Shown piece by piece: positions 1 to 8,580 of a stretch of DNA of 64,000 nt; positions within the stretch are counted from its first letter, which is position 1, and each line of letters begins with the position of its first letter. This DNA is from DASZZZ01 sp036260375 (GTDB lineage Bacteria > Actinomycetota > CADDZG01 > WHSQ01), in NCBI GenBank assembly GCA_036260375.1, contig DASZZZ010000087.1, positions 1-64,000 on the forward strand. The letters are read 5' to 3'. Under the pieces are notes generated by a model, which was not told the origin of the DNA, made no database searches, and was given only the letters and a program-made list of their open reading frames with translations. Position numbers and translations under genes: made by a program.

Positions 1-797
1 TGCGCCGGGCGCGTGACGTCGTCAGCGTCGGCAAGCTCTCGGGCGCGGTCGGGACGTTCGCCCACTTGCCGCCCGCCATCGAAGAGGACGTGTGCCGCAG
101 ACTGGGCCTGCAGCCGGCGCCAGTGGCATCGCAGGTCATCCAGCGCGATCGGCACGCCGAGCTGCTGAGCGCGCTCGCGATTACCGGGTCGTCGCTCGAG
201 AAGTTCGCGCTCGAAATCCGCGGGCTGCAGAAGACCGAGATCGGCGAGGTGGAGGAGCCGTTCGGCAAGGGGCAGAAGGGCTCGTCGGCCATGCCGCACA
301 AGCGCAATCCGATCGGCTGCGAACAGATCGTCGGACTGGCGCAGCTGCTTCGCGGCAACGCGCACGCGGCGCTCGAGAACAACGCGCTGTGGCACGAGCG
401 CGACATCTCGCACTCGTCGGTCGAGCGCGTCTCGCTGCCGGACGCGTGCATCCTGCTCGACTACGTGCTGGACCGCACGAGGTGGGTCGTCGACGGCCTC
501 GTCGTCGACGAGGAGCGCATGCGCGCCAACCTCGACGCGTCGTTCGGGCTCGTGCACTCGCAGAGCGTGTTGACCGCTCTGCTGTCGAGGACGTCGCTGC
601 AGCGCGAGGAGGCGTACGAGCTCGTCCAGCGCCACGCGCTCCAGGCGTGGGACGAGGGGCGGCCCCTGGTCGAGCTGTTGAAGTCGGACCCGGAGGTGAC
701 CGCGCACCTCGATCCGTCGGAAATCGAGGAATGCTTCGATCCCGCTCGATATCTTGGATCCACCGCCGTGATATTCGAGCGATTGGAGGCCCTCTAG
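1..797 (+). CDS. purB: Adenylosuccinate lyase, C-terminal part (5' end outside window)
   Basis: This is the C-terminal part of adenylosuccinate lyase, which releases fumarate from SAICAR and from adenylosuccinate in purine synthesis. The reading frame is open from base 3, starting inside a block that reads KLSGAVGTFAHLPP, so the real start lies upstream of the window. The fumarase/aspartase superfamily signature GSSAMPHKRNP is present near base 280. The stop codon abuts the purC start directly, so the two genes form an operon. Identification is firm; only the length of the missing N-terminus is unknown. Confidence 0.95.
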   Translation, partial: RRARDVVSVGKLSGAVGTFAHLPPAIEEDVCRRLGLQPAPVASQVIQRDRHAELLSALAITGSSLEKFALEIRGLQKTEIGEVEEPFGKGQKGSSAMPHKRNPIGCEQIVGLAQLLRGNAHAALENNALWHERDISHSSVERVSLPDACILLDYVLDRTRWVVDGLVVDEERMRANLDASFGLVHSQSVLTALLSRTSLQREEAYELVQRHALQAWDEGRPLVELLKSDPEVTAHLDPSEIEECFDPARYLGSTAVIFERLEAL

Positions 798-1679
798 GTG
801 ATCGACGCCCGGCACGTCGGGTCGGGAAAGGTGCGGGAGCTCTTCGCGGTCGGCGACGACCGCATCCTGCTCGTCGCGTCGGACCGCATCAGCGCGTACG
901 ACGTCGTGCTCGCGCAGGAGATCCCGGACAAGGGCAAGGTCCTGACCGCGCTGACGCACTACTGGCTCCAGCTCACGACCGACGTGTGTCCGAACCATTT
1001 CGTGTCCGTGCGCGCCCGCGACCTGCCCGACGTGGGCCTCGGCGACGTGTCGGGCCGCGCCATGCTGTGCCGGCGCGCCGAGCCGGTGGCGATCGAGTTC
1101 GTGGTGCGCGGCTACCTGTCCGGATCGGGGTGGAAGGAGTACCGCGCGTCCGGCGAGGTGTGCGGGCACCGGCTCCCGGACGGGCTCGTCGAGTCCGACC
1201 GGCTCCCGAAGCCGATCCTGACGCCGGCGACGAAGGCGACCACCGGCCACGACGAGAACGTCACCGAGGCCCGGGCAGCAGAGATCGCGGGGGCCGAGGT
1301 CTACGACGCCGCACGCACGTACGCGCTCGAGATCTACGAGCGCGCCGCGGCGCTCGCGCTCGACCGCGGCGTCATCATCGCCGACACGAAGTTCGAGTTC
1401 GGCATCGTCGACGGCGACGTCGTGCTGATCGACGAGGTGCTGACGCCGGACTCGAGCCGCTTCTGGCCGCTCGACGACTACGAGCCCGGACGCTCGCAGC
1501 CGAGCTTCGACAAGCAGTACGTGCGCGACTGGCTCGACTCGACCGGGTGGGACCACTCGCCGCCGGCCCCCGAGCTGCCCGACGACGTCGTCGCCGCGAC
1601 GCGCCAGCGCTACCTCGAGGCGTACGAGCGCGTCACCGGCCAGCCGTTCTCGTCGTGGGCCAAGGAGATCGCCGGGTGA
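798..1679 (+). CDS. purC: SAICAR synthase (phosphoribosylaminoimidazole-succinocarboxamide synthase)
   Basis: The 293-residue product joins aspartate to CAIR using ATP, making SAICAR, the substrate of the preceding PurB. The family blocks are intact: GSGKVRELF at residues 8-16, SDRISAYD at 28-35 and RGYLSGSGWKEY at 104-115. The GTG start follows the purB stop codon with no gap, so translation is probably coupled. The length is normal for the single-domain bacterial enzyme. The stop overlaps the next start in a GTGA. Confidence 0.96.
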   Translation: MIDARHVGSGKVRELFAVGDDRILLVASDRISAYDVVLAQEIPDKGKVLTALTHYWLQLTTDVCPNHFVSVRARDLPDVGLGDVSGRAMLCRRAEPVAIEFVVRGYLSGSGWKEYRASGEVCGHRLPDGLVESDRLPKPILTPATKATTGHDENVTEARAAEIAGAEVYDAARTYALEIYERAAALALDRGVIIADTKFEFGIVDGDVVLIDEVLTPDSSRFWPLDDYEPGRSQPSFDKQYVRDWLDSTGWDHSPPAPELPDDVVAATRQRYLEAYERVTGQPFSSWAKEIAG

Positions 1680-2398
1680 CGCAGCGCGCCGCCGCGGCGG
1701 CGCGCGCCCGAGCGTCCGCGCGGCTCGGACGCGCCCTGCGCACGGCGTTGTTCGCGCCGCGCGCCGGGATCGCCGCCGCGCTGCAGCTGGCCGAGCGTCG
1801 CGCTCGAACCGGGCGCCGTCCGGGCGAGGGCGTCGCTCCCTACGCCCTCGCCGCGGTTGCGGGCGCCGCGACGCTGACGCTGTGGCTCAAGCTCAGCGTG
1901 GCCGCCGGCGCGCGCACCGTGTGCCCGCAGGACTACCGCGCCGCGTACGTCGGGGTCAGCGTCCTCGTCGGGGCGGTGCTCGGCGTCGTCGCCGTCCTCG
2001 CGTGGGGCTTGGCGGGGCGCGCGGTGCGCGGACCGGGCGGCGCCGCGCCGCCGTCGTCGCTGCGCCTCGTGTGGGGCGCCGCGGCCCTGCCTCAGGTCGC
2101 CGGCGTGCTCGTCCTGCTCCCGCTCGACCTCGCGGTCGTCGGCCCGGAGACGTTCACGTCGGCGCCGATCGACGGCACGGGCGCCGCGGTGTGGGCCGCG
2201 CTGTCGATCGCGTTCGCGGTCGCGCTCGCGGGCTGGTCGCTCGTGATCCTGTGGCGCGGCGTCGAGGTCGCCGCCCGCACGACGGCGCCGCGCGCCGCCG
2301 CGGCGATCCCGCTGGCGCTCGCCACGACCGCGATCGTCTTCGGAGGCTTCGTGGCGGCCGCGTCGGTCGCGGGGGCGCAGCCGTCGTGCGCGGGATGA
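1676..2398 (+). CDS. Small integral membrane protein between purC and purF (Yip1-like)
   Basis: The 240-residue protein begins at a GTG that overlaps the purC stop (GTGA), so it is cotranscribed with the purine genes. A basic N-terminus containing an ALFAPRAG-like stretch is followed by about five hydrophobic segments, near residues 58-75, 88-108, 126-146, 162-188 and 205-230. The pattern of a 'FAPRA' lead-in and five helices resembles Yip1-domain membrane proteins, but the similarity is weak and I infer no function. It may simply be a passenger of the operon. Base use matches its neighbours. Confidence 0.72.
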   Translation: MTQRAAAAARARASARLGRALRTALFAPRAGIAAALQLAERRARTGRRPGEGVAPYALAAVAGAATLTLWLKLSVAAGARTVCPQDYRAAYVGVSVLVGAVLGVVAVLAWGLAGRAVRGPGGAAPPSSLRLVWGAAALPQVAGVLVLLPLDLAVVGPETFTSAPIDGTGAAVWAALSIAFAVALAGWSLVILWRGVEVAARTTAPRAAAAIPLALATTAIVFGGFVAAASVAGAQPSCAG

Positions 2399-2444
2399 CC
2401 GCGGAGCCGGGGACCGGGCGCCGTCCTCGACTACCATCGACGTC

Positions 2445-3929
2445 ATGACGTCCGAGGCTCGAGACGCATGCGGCGTCGTCGCCGTGTACGCGCCCGGGGA
2501 CGACGTCGCCCGCCTCGCCTACTACGGTCTCTACGCGCTGCAGCACCGGGGGCAGGAGTCGGCCGGCATCGCGGTCGCCGACGGGCGCAACATGGTCGTC
2601 TACAAGGAGCTCGGTCTGGTCTCGCAGGTCTTCGACGAGCTCGTGCTCACCAGCCTGCGCGGCAACATCGCGATCGGACACGTCCGCTACTCGACGACCG
2701 GCTCGACGTCGTGGGCCAACGCGCAGCCGACGTACAAGAGCAGCCCGCACGGTCAGATCGCGTTGGCCCACAACGGCAACCTCGTCAACGCCGTCGCGCT
2801 GCGGCGAGCGCTCGCCGACGCCGGCGGCGACCCCACTCCCGAGCCGGCGCACGCGCTGTCGACGTCGGACACCGACCTCGTCGCGGCGCACATCGCGCGC
2901 TCCAACGACGGCGACACCCGCGCCGCGATCCTGCGCACGCTGCCGCTGCTCGAGGGCGCGTACAGCTTCACGATGATGGACGAGCACCGCGTGTTCGCGG
3001 CGCGCGACCCGCACGGCTTCCGTCCGCTGTGCATGGGCCGGCTCGGCGACGGCGGCTGGGTCGTCGCGTCGGAGACGTGCGCGCTCGACCTGCTCGGCGC
3101 CGCGTTCGTGCGCGACGTCGAGCCCGGGGAGCTCGTGACGATCGGGCCCGCCGGCGTCGTCAGCGACTCGTTCGCGACCGGCCCCCATGCGAAGTGCGTG
3201 TTCGAGCACGTCTACTTCGCCCGTCCCGACTCCATGCTCATGGGCCAGAACGTCTACGCGACGCGCTACCGCATGGGCCAGCGGCTCGCGCGCGAGGCGC
3301 CGGTCGACGCCGACCTCGTCATGCCGGTGCCGGACAGCGGCGTGCCCGCGGCCCAGGGGTTCGCCGAGGCGAGCGGCATCCCGTACGGCGAGGGCTTCGT
3401 CAAGAACCGCTACGTGGGCCGGACGTTCATCCAGCCGACGCAGTCGATGCGCCAGCAGGGCATCCGCATGAAGCTCAACCCGCTGCGCGAGGTGATCGAG
3501 GGCAAGCGGCTCGTGGTCGTCGACGACTCCATCGTGCGCGGCAACACCACGCGCCAGATCGTCGCGATGCTGGAGGACGCCGGCGCCCGCGAGGTGCATC
3601 TGCGCGTGTCGTCGCCGCCGATCAAGTGGCCGTGCTTCTACGGCATCGACATGCCGAACCAGGACGACCTCATCGCGGCGCGCATGGACGTCGACGGAGT
3701 GCGCGCGCACGTCCGCGCCCGTTCGCTCGCGTACCTGTCGATCGACGGGATGCTGGCCGCGACGCGCGTCCCGGCCGACGAGTTCTGCACCGCGTGCTTC
3801 TCGTCGCGATATCCGGTAGCGATCCCGTCCGACGAGCTGCGCAGCAAGCACGTCCTCGAGCCGCACGGCGAGCCGCACGAGCGACGGCGCGCCGCGGCCG
3901 AGCGAGGACGGGGGCCGGCGACCCCCTAG
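2445..3929 (+). CDS. purF: Amidophosphoribosyltransferase, Fe-S type
   Basis: The 494-residue enzyme makes phosphoribosylamine from PRPP and glutamine, the first committed step of purine synthesis. The glutaminase nucleophile is Cys9 (ACGVVAVY), and the eight residues before it are presumably a propeptide. LQHRGQESAG follows at 32-41, and the PRPP loop VVVDDSIVRGNTT lies near 355-367. Cysteines in HAKCVFEH, KWPCFYG and the C-terminal FCTACF match the iron-sulfur ligands of the Bacillus-type enzyme. No clear ribosome site is visible. The C-terminal 35 codons reappear as a decayed fragment at 28017-28121. Confidence 0.96.
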   Translation: MTSEARDACGVVAVYAPGDDVARLAYYGLYALQHRGQESAGIAVADGRNMVVYKELGLVSQVFDELVLTSLRGNIAIGHVRYSTTGSTSWANAQPTYKSSPHGQIALAHNGNLVNAVALRRALADAGGDPTPEPAHALSTSDTDLVAAHIARSNDGDTRAAILRTLPLLEGAYSFTMMDEHRVFAARDPHGFRPLCMGRLGDGGWVVASETCALDLLGAAFVRDVEPGELVTIGPAGVVSDSFATGPHAKCVFEHVYFARPDSMLMGQNVYATRYRMGQRLAREAPVDADLVMPVPDSGVPAAQGFAEASGIPYGEGFVKNRYVGRTFIQPTQSMRQQGIRMKLNPLREVIEGKRLVVVDDSIVRGNTTRQIVAMLEDAGAREVHLRVSSPPIKWPCFYGIDMPNQDDLIAARMDVDGVRAHVRARSLAYLSIDGMLAATRVPADEFCTACFSSRYPVAIPSDELRSKHVLEPHGEPHERRRAAAERGRGPATP

Positions 3930-3936
3930 CGCGCGG

Positions 3937-4560
3937 TCACTTGCGGCGCGCCCGCGCCGCGCGCCGTGCCGGCGGCCGCTCGGTCACGACGACGGTGCGC
4001 GCCGCCCCGCCGTCGCCGGCGCGCTCGTAGCCGAGGTCCTCGAACAGCGACAGGTAACCCGTCCACGCATCGCCCGCGCCCGACGCGGACGTGCGTTCCG
4101 GATCGACGGGAAAGGCCTCGACGCGCTCGGCGCCGCGCTCGAACGCGGCCGCGGTCGCGGCCTCGACGAGCCGGCGTGACACGCCCCGGCGGCGCCACTC
4201 ACGCGCCACGAAGAAGCACACGATCGTCCACGTCCCGGGCGGCGCGTCGGCGGGCAGGCTGCGCATCGCGTCGATGCGCGGGAACGACTCGCGCGGCCCG
4301 AACGAACACCATCCCACGGGCTCGTCGCCGGCGCGCGCCAGCACCGCGTGCACGGAGCCGCCGCGTATGCCGCGCCGGAGGCGGTCGCGGTTCGTGCGTC
4401 CCTTGGCGCGCTGCCACTCCTGCCCGTGGCGCGCCACGCGCCACCACATGCACCAGCAGCCCGCCGCCGCGCCGCGGTCGCCGAACAGACGGACGACGTC
4501 GCCCCAGTCGGACGCGTCGACGACGTCGACGCGCAGCTCGTCGCCGGCCCTCTCGGGCAC
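3937..4560 (-). CDS. GNAT-family N-acetyltransferase
   Basis: The 207-residue protein has the acetyl-CoA-binding motif A of GNAT enzymes, VAREWRRRGVSRRLVEAA at residues 118-135, preceded by a Cys/Trp-rich stretch (GCWCMWW, 34-40). The GTG start is chosen because GAGGGAGG lies 5 nt upstream. The gene converges on purF with only 7 nt between the stops. It is the last gene of the long minus-strand operon, 32 nt after the phosphodiesterase gene. The substrate is unknown. A rearranged, broken relative of this gene, also beside a purF tail, lies at 28143-28532. Confidence 0.88.
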   Translation of the reverse strand: MPERAGDELRVDVVDASDWGDVVRLFGDRGAAAGCWCMWWRVARHGQEWQRAKGRTNRDRLRRGIRGGSVHAVLARAGDEPVGWCSFGPRESFPRIDAMRSLPADAPPGTWTIVCFFVAREWRRRGVSRRLVEAATAAAFERGAERVEAFPVDPERTSASGAGDAWTGYLSLFEDLGYERAGDGGAARTVVVTERPPARRAARARRK

Positions 4561-4592
4561 CGTGCCTCCCTCGCGTTCGTCCGGAGCGGGCG

Positions 4593-6545
4593 CTAGCCGT
4601 CGTCGATTATCGCCGAGAGCAGCGACGAGCCCTCGTTGTCCGCGGGAGCCGGGATGCCGAGGTACGCCGCCATGGTCGGAGCGAGGTCGACGAGGCGCAC
4701 GGGCGTCCCCGCGCCTCCGTGTGCGACTCCGGGACCGGACGCGAACAACATCGTCTGCAACGACGACAGCAGCGGGAGATGGGTGTCGTGCTCGCCGGTG
4801 AAGTCGCGCAGCAGGGTCGTGTCGCGGAACACCCGCACGCGCTCGCGCCGCAGCGACGTGCCGCGCCACGCGTCGTCGGGGATCGCGACCGTGCTCTTCG
4901 ACTGGAAGCCCGGCCCGGTCGCGACGACGACGTCCCCGATGGAGTCGCCGTAGAGACCCCACGGACGGACGTCCTCGCGCCGCACCGCGAGACGCACGGG
5001 GATGCGGCCGTGCCGGTCGCGCAGCGCGTAGAGCGACTCGATGAGCTCGTCGCGCGTCGCCTCGTACTCGTCGGGCTGCACGATCCCGTGCGGATCGCGT
5101 CCGGCGAGGTTGACGTACACGCGATAGCCCTGCGCGTACGCGCGCGTCCGGCTCCAGTCGACGCGCGCCTTGCCCGTGCGGCGGTCGCGCGTCAGCTTGA
5201 GGAAGCCGGCGGTCGCGAGGTGATGGTTCACGAGCAGGCTCGTGTGGTACACGTCGTGCCCGTGGTCGCCGACGACGAGCACGAGCGCGTCGCCGGCGGC
5301 GTCCCGCACCTCGCCGACGAAGCGGTCTGCGAGCGCGTGGGCGCGCGCGAGCACGGTCCGGTAGTGCGACGCGCGCTCGGGATCGTAATGGGGGTGACGC
5401 GGATCGATCGCGCCCCAGTAGAGGTGGTACGCCATGTCGAGGAAGTGGATCTGCGTCATGAACAGGTCCCACTCCTGCGACGCCATGAGATGACGCGCCG
5501 CGTCCGACATCCAGCGCGCGTGCTGGTCGTAGATCTCGAGCTGCGTGGCGTCGTCGATCCATCCCTGCAACAGGTCGTAGGACTCCGTCCACTCGACGAA
5601 CGGCCCGGCGTGCCGGAGGAGCTCGTCGCACAGCTCGGGGGGCCGGCAGTAGCCGTGCGCGTCGTGCGCCTGCGACTGGTAGAGGCGCATGACGCGCGCG
5701 TCGACGTCGAGCTCCATGACCTTGAAGCGGACGTGCCCGGTGCGGCGGCCGGAGTCGTCGACGCGCTCGACCTCGAGCCAGTCGCTCCACTCGCCGCGCG
5801 CCAGCAGGCGGCTCGCGCCGGCGTCGGCGCTCGTCGCGATCGCAACGCGCGGCCCGGCGTCGGTCTGCACCGCGACGGCGTGGAGCACGGTGCCCTTCGC
5901 CCCGTCGCCCGCGGCGACCTCCCACTCGGTCGCCCAGCGCGCCTCGAAGCCGCCGGCGCGCCGCCCGCCGCCGTCGAGGACGGGCAGTCGCTGCACGTCC
6001 TCCTCGTAGAGGTTGTCCTGGTCGCGCGTGCGCCACTCCTTGTCGGTCGACGGACGCATCTCGCCGCGCGACCCCTCGGGGCCGCGCGTGTCCCAGCACC
6101 CCGACGACGCGAGGTCCCACACGCACTTGAGCCCGCCCCAGCCCGCCGCGCCGTCGACCTGCACGACGTCCGGCCCCCCGGTCGGGGGCCACGTCATCGG
6201 GAACTTGAGCAGGATCGTGCGCCGCCCCGCCGCCTCGGCCGTGCGCCAGATGGGCTCTGCGAGCATCGGCCGGGTGTTGCACGCGTCGATCTCCGCGTCG
6301 AGCTCCATGCCCCCGCGCCGGATCACGAAGCCCTCGATGCCGTGCGTGCTCGGCCATGCCCCCGTCGCGATCGTCGTCCAGCCGGCGGGCGTGGTCGCGG
6401 GGAACGTCGGCGTTACCTTCGAGTGCCACCCGGTGCTCCGCATGTCGGCGAGGTTGGGCATGTGGCCCTCGGCGATCAACGGGTCGATCATGGTCGGCGT
6501 GATGCTGTCGAGCCCGATCAACACGACGCGCCGGCGTGTGGTCAC
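4593..6545 (-). CDS. Alkaline-phosphatase-superfamily phosphodiesterase/phosphohydrolase
   Basis: The 650-residue enzyme belongs to the AlkP superfamily (type I phosphodiesterase, 'predicted phosphohydrolase' group). The first metal Asp is in VLIGLDS (Asp13), the Thr nucleophile is in FPATTPAGW (residues 48-56), and further metal ligands lie in DHGHDVYH and in HFLDMAYH. There is no signal peptide, so it acts in the cytoplasm. The start at 6545 has GGGAGGG just upstream; an alternative GTG at 6560 overlaps the lysK-type stop. It follows the AmCP genes, so it may remove a phosphate or phosphodiester from the product. It ends without the YS-x-E-x-E tail usual in this family. Confidence 0.82.
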   Translation of the reverse strand: MTTRRRVVLIGLDSITPTMIDPLIAEGHMPNLADMRSTGWHSKVTPTFPATTPAGWTTIATGAWPSTHGIEGFVIRRGGMELDAEIDACNTRPMLAEPIWRTAEAAGRRTILLKFPMTWPPTGGPDVVQVDGAAGWGGLKCVWDLASSGCWDTRGPEGSRGEMRPSTDKEWRTRDQDNLYEEDVQRLPVLDGGGRRAGGFEARWATEWEVAAGDGAKGTVLHAVAVQTDAGPRVAIATSADAGASRLLARGEWSDWLEVERVDDSGRRTGHVRFKVMELDVDARVMRLYQSQAHDAHGYCRPPELCDELLRHAGPFVEWTESYDLLQGWIDDATQLEIYDQHARWMSDAARHLMASQEWDLFMTQIHFLDMAYHLYWGAIDPRHPHYDPERASHYRTVLARAHALADRFVGEVRDAAGDALVLVVGDHGHDVYHTSLLVNHHLATAGFLKLTRDRRTGKARVDWSRTRAYAQGYRVYVNLAGRDPHGIVQPDEYEATRDELIESLYALRDRHGRIPVRLAVRREDVRPWGLYGDSIGDVVVATGPGFQSKSTVAIPDDAWRGTSLRRERVRVFRDTTLLRDFTGEHDTHLPLLSSLQTMLFASGPGVAHGGAGTPVRLVDLAPTMAAYLGIPAPADNEGSSLLSAIIDDG

Positions 6546-6556
6546 GATCCCTCCCG

Positions 6557-7741
6557 TCACTCGATGTAGCCGAGGCTCTTGAGCCGCTCCGCCAGGGCGA
6601 GCTCCTCGTCGGGCGTGTAGGGCGCGGCACCGTCGCCGTCACCGCCGGTGTGCGCCGCGTCCGGTCGCGCGCCCGACAGCGCGTGCTCCTGCTCCCACAT
6701 CGCCTGCAGGCGCTCGAGCGCGCCGGTCAGCACGCGCACGGAGCGCAGGTACTCGTCCAGCGCGACGTGCTCGTCGTCGGTATGGTCGAGCGCCGAGTCC
6801 CCGGGTCCGTAGGCGACCATCGGGACGCTCCATCGCTCCGCGACGACGTTCATGTCCGACGTCCCGCTCTTCAGCTTGAGCGCGGGCACGCCGCCCTCGG
6901 CGCGGATCGCGAGCGACAGCGCGCGCACCGCGATCGAGTCGCGCTCGCCGACTACGGCCGCGGTCCGCTCGCGCACGCGCACGACGTCGGTCCCGGCGGC
7001 CCGCGCGATGCGCCGGTCGAACGACGCGAAGTCGAAGCCCGGCGGGACGCGGCACGACGCGTCGACGCGCGCGGTCATGGACGTCGCGTCGATCGCGTCG
7101 AGACGTGCGCTCGCCTGGTCGAACGCGCGCGGCCCCCGGGGCGACTCTTCGATCGCGCGCGCGACCTCGAGCCAGAAGCCGACCGCGGCCTCGGCCGCTC
7201 CGGGCGACGGATGCGACGAGTGCTGCGCCGCGCGGCGCGCCTCGTAGGTGAGGCACACGCGCCCCTTGTAGCCGATCGTCACGCCGGCCCACCCGCTCGG
7301 CTCGCCCACGACCACGACGTCGGGGTCGAGACGGTCGCGCAGGTGACGCGCGCCGGGCGACTCCGGCGTCTCCTCGCCGGTCGCGCCGGCGACGACGACG
7401 GTGCCGCCGCGTTCGCCGTGGCGTGCCGCGGCGCACACGAACGCCGCGAGCGCACCCTTGGCGTCGACCGCGCCGCGTCCGTAGAGGCGCCCGTCGTCGA
7501 CGCGCACGGGAACGTGACCTCCGACGGTGTCGAGGTGGCCGAGCAGCACGATCGTCGGCGCGCCCGCCCCCACGACCCCGATCGCATTCCCGGCGTCGTC
7601 GACGGTTGTATCGAGACCGGCGCGCGCCATGTACGACGTCACGAGCCCGGCGACGGCGCCCTCGTCGCCCGACACCGACGGCGTCTCGACCATGCGCGTG
7701 AGCAGCTCGACTGCGAACGCGTCGTCCGCGCGGGCCGTCAT
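6557..7741 (-). CDS. lysK: LysK-type M20 peptidase releasing the product from the amino-group carrier protein
   Basis: The 394-residue metallopeptidase matches the LysK/ArgE M20 family: GHLDTVGG (His69), GRGAVDAKG (Asp93), GATGEETPESPG (Glu123/Glu124) and a late His in LDHTDDEH. Known LysK enzymes cut the isopeptide bond to LysW and free the finished amino acid. The ATG overlaps the kinase stop (ATGA). About 35 residues longer than usual, it ends in a tail of the type Y-T-x-D-E-E-L-A-L-x-x-R-L-x-x-L-G-Y that is normally found at the end of AlkP-superfamily phosphodiesterases. A near match ends the phosphodiesterase at 13860-15332. Confidence 0.88.
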   Translation of the reverse strand: MTARADDAFAVELLTRMVETPSVSGDEGAVAGLVTSYMARAGLDTTVDDAGNAIGVVGAGAPTIVLLGHLDTVGGHVPVRVDDGRLYGRGAVDAKGALAAFVCAAARHGERGGTVVVAGATGEETPESPGARHLRDRLDPDVVVVGEPSGWAGVTIGYKGRVCLTYEARRAAQHSSHPSPGAAEAAVGFWLEVARAIEESPRGPRAFDQASARLDAIDATSMTARVDASCRVPPGFDFASFDRRIARAAGTDVVRVRERTAAVVGERDSIAVRALSLAIRAEGGVPALKLKSGTSDMNVVAERWSVPMVAYGPGDSALDHTDDEHVALDEYLRSVRVLTGALERLQAMWEQEHALSGARPDAAHTGGDGDGAAPYTPDEELALAERLKSLGYIE

Positions 7742-8580
7742 GCGTCCTCCACCAGCTCGCCGTAGGTGAACGTCGTGCCGCCGCGCGCCAGCGCGGCGCG
7801 CACCGGCGCCGGGCGCGTCCCGTCGGCGACGACGACGGTCGCGACGCCGCCGCGCAGCGCCTCGCGCGCGGCGATGACCTTGAGCTTCATGCGGCCGCGC
7901 GCGAGCGCGAGGGCGGCGTCGAAGTCGTCGGACGACACGCGCTCGACGAGCGTCGCGGGATCGCCGGGATGCGTCAGCAGGCCCGGCACGTCCGACAGGA
8001 TCACGAGCGTCGGCGCGCCGAGTGCGCCCGCCAGCGCCGCGGCCAGACGGTCGGCGTCGACGTTGACCAGCGCGCCGTCGCGCGTCACGGCGGGCGGCGA
8101 CACGACCGGCACGATGCGCGCCGCGAGCAACGTGCGCGCCAGCGTCGCGTCGACCGCGTCGATGCGTCCGGAGTGGTCGTCGCGCACGACGCGCACGCGC
8201 CCGTCCTCGACGGTCTTGAGCGCGTCCTTGCGGCGTGCGACGACGGCGCGCGCGTCGAACCCGGCGACGCTCGCGGCCGGTACGCCGAGACGACCCAGTG
8301 CGGTGACGACGCGCGGCGCGACCCGTCCGCGCAGCGCGAGGGTCAGCGCGTCGAGTGCGGCCGCGTCGGTGTAACGGCTCCGTACCCCGCCCGGAGACGT
8401 GAGCCAACGCGGGGGCCGGCCGAGGTCCGCCGCGAGCGCGTCGGCGTCGCTGCCTCCGCCGTGGACGAGGACGATGTCGCGGCGCTCGTGCCACAGCGTC
8501 GCGACGTCGGCGCACGCGGCGTCGACGGCGTCGCCGACGGACCCTCCGAGCTTGACGACGAGGGGTGCGGTCACGCTCAT
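7738..8580 (-). CDS. lysZ: LysZ-type amino-acid kinase acting on the AmCP-bound substrate
   Basis: The 280-residue protein is an amino-acid kinase of the acetylglutamate-kinase/LysZ type, with VKLGGSVGD at 8-16, VLVHGGGSDAD near 38-48 and LILSDVPGLL near 190. LysZ phosphorylates the side-chain carboxylate of glutamate or aminoadipate while it is bound to LysW. The ATG overlaps the lysY stop by four bases and the gene ends in an overlap with lysK. The order W-X-Y-Z-K supports LysZ rather than a free-standing ArgB. Confidence 0.9.
   Translation of the reverse strand: MSVTAPLVVKLGGSVGDAVDAACADVATLWHERRDIVLVHGGGSDADALAADLGRPPRWLTSPGGVRSRYTDAAALDALTLALRGRVAPRVVTALGRLGVPAASVAGFDARAVVARRKDALKTVEDGRVRVVRDDHSGRIDAVDATLARTLLAARIVPVVSPPAVTRDGALVNVDADRLAAALAGALGAPTLVILSDVPGLLTHPGDPATLVERVSSDDFDAALALARGRMKLKVIAAREALRGGVATVVVADGTRPAPVRAALARGGTTFTYGELVEDA

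Noticed and set aside
3966..6569. Very long open frames antisense to the phosphodiesterase and similar long frames elsewhere
   Set aside because: At this G+C content antisense and shifted frames stay open by chance; they are Arg/Ala/Pro-rich and have no family motifs, whereas the opposite strand has clear enzymes.
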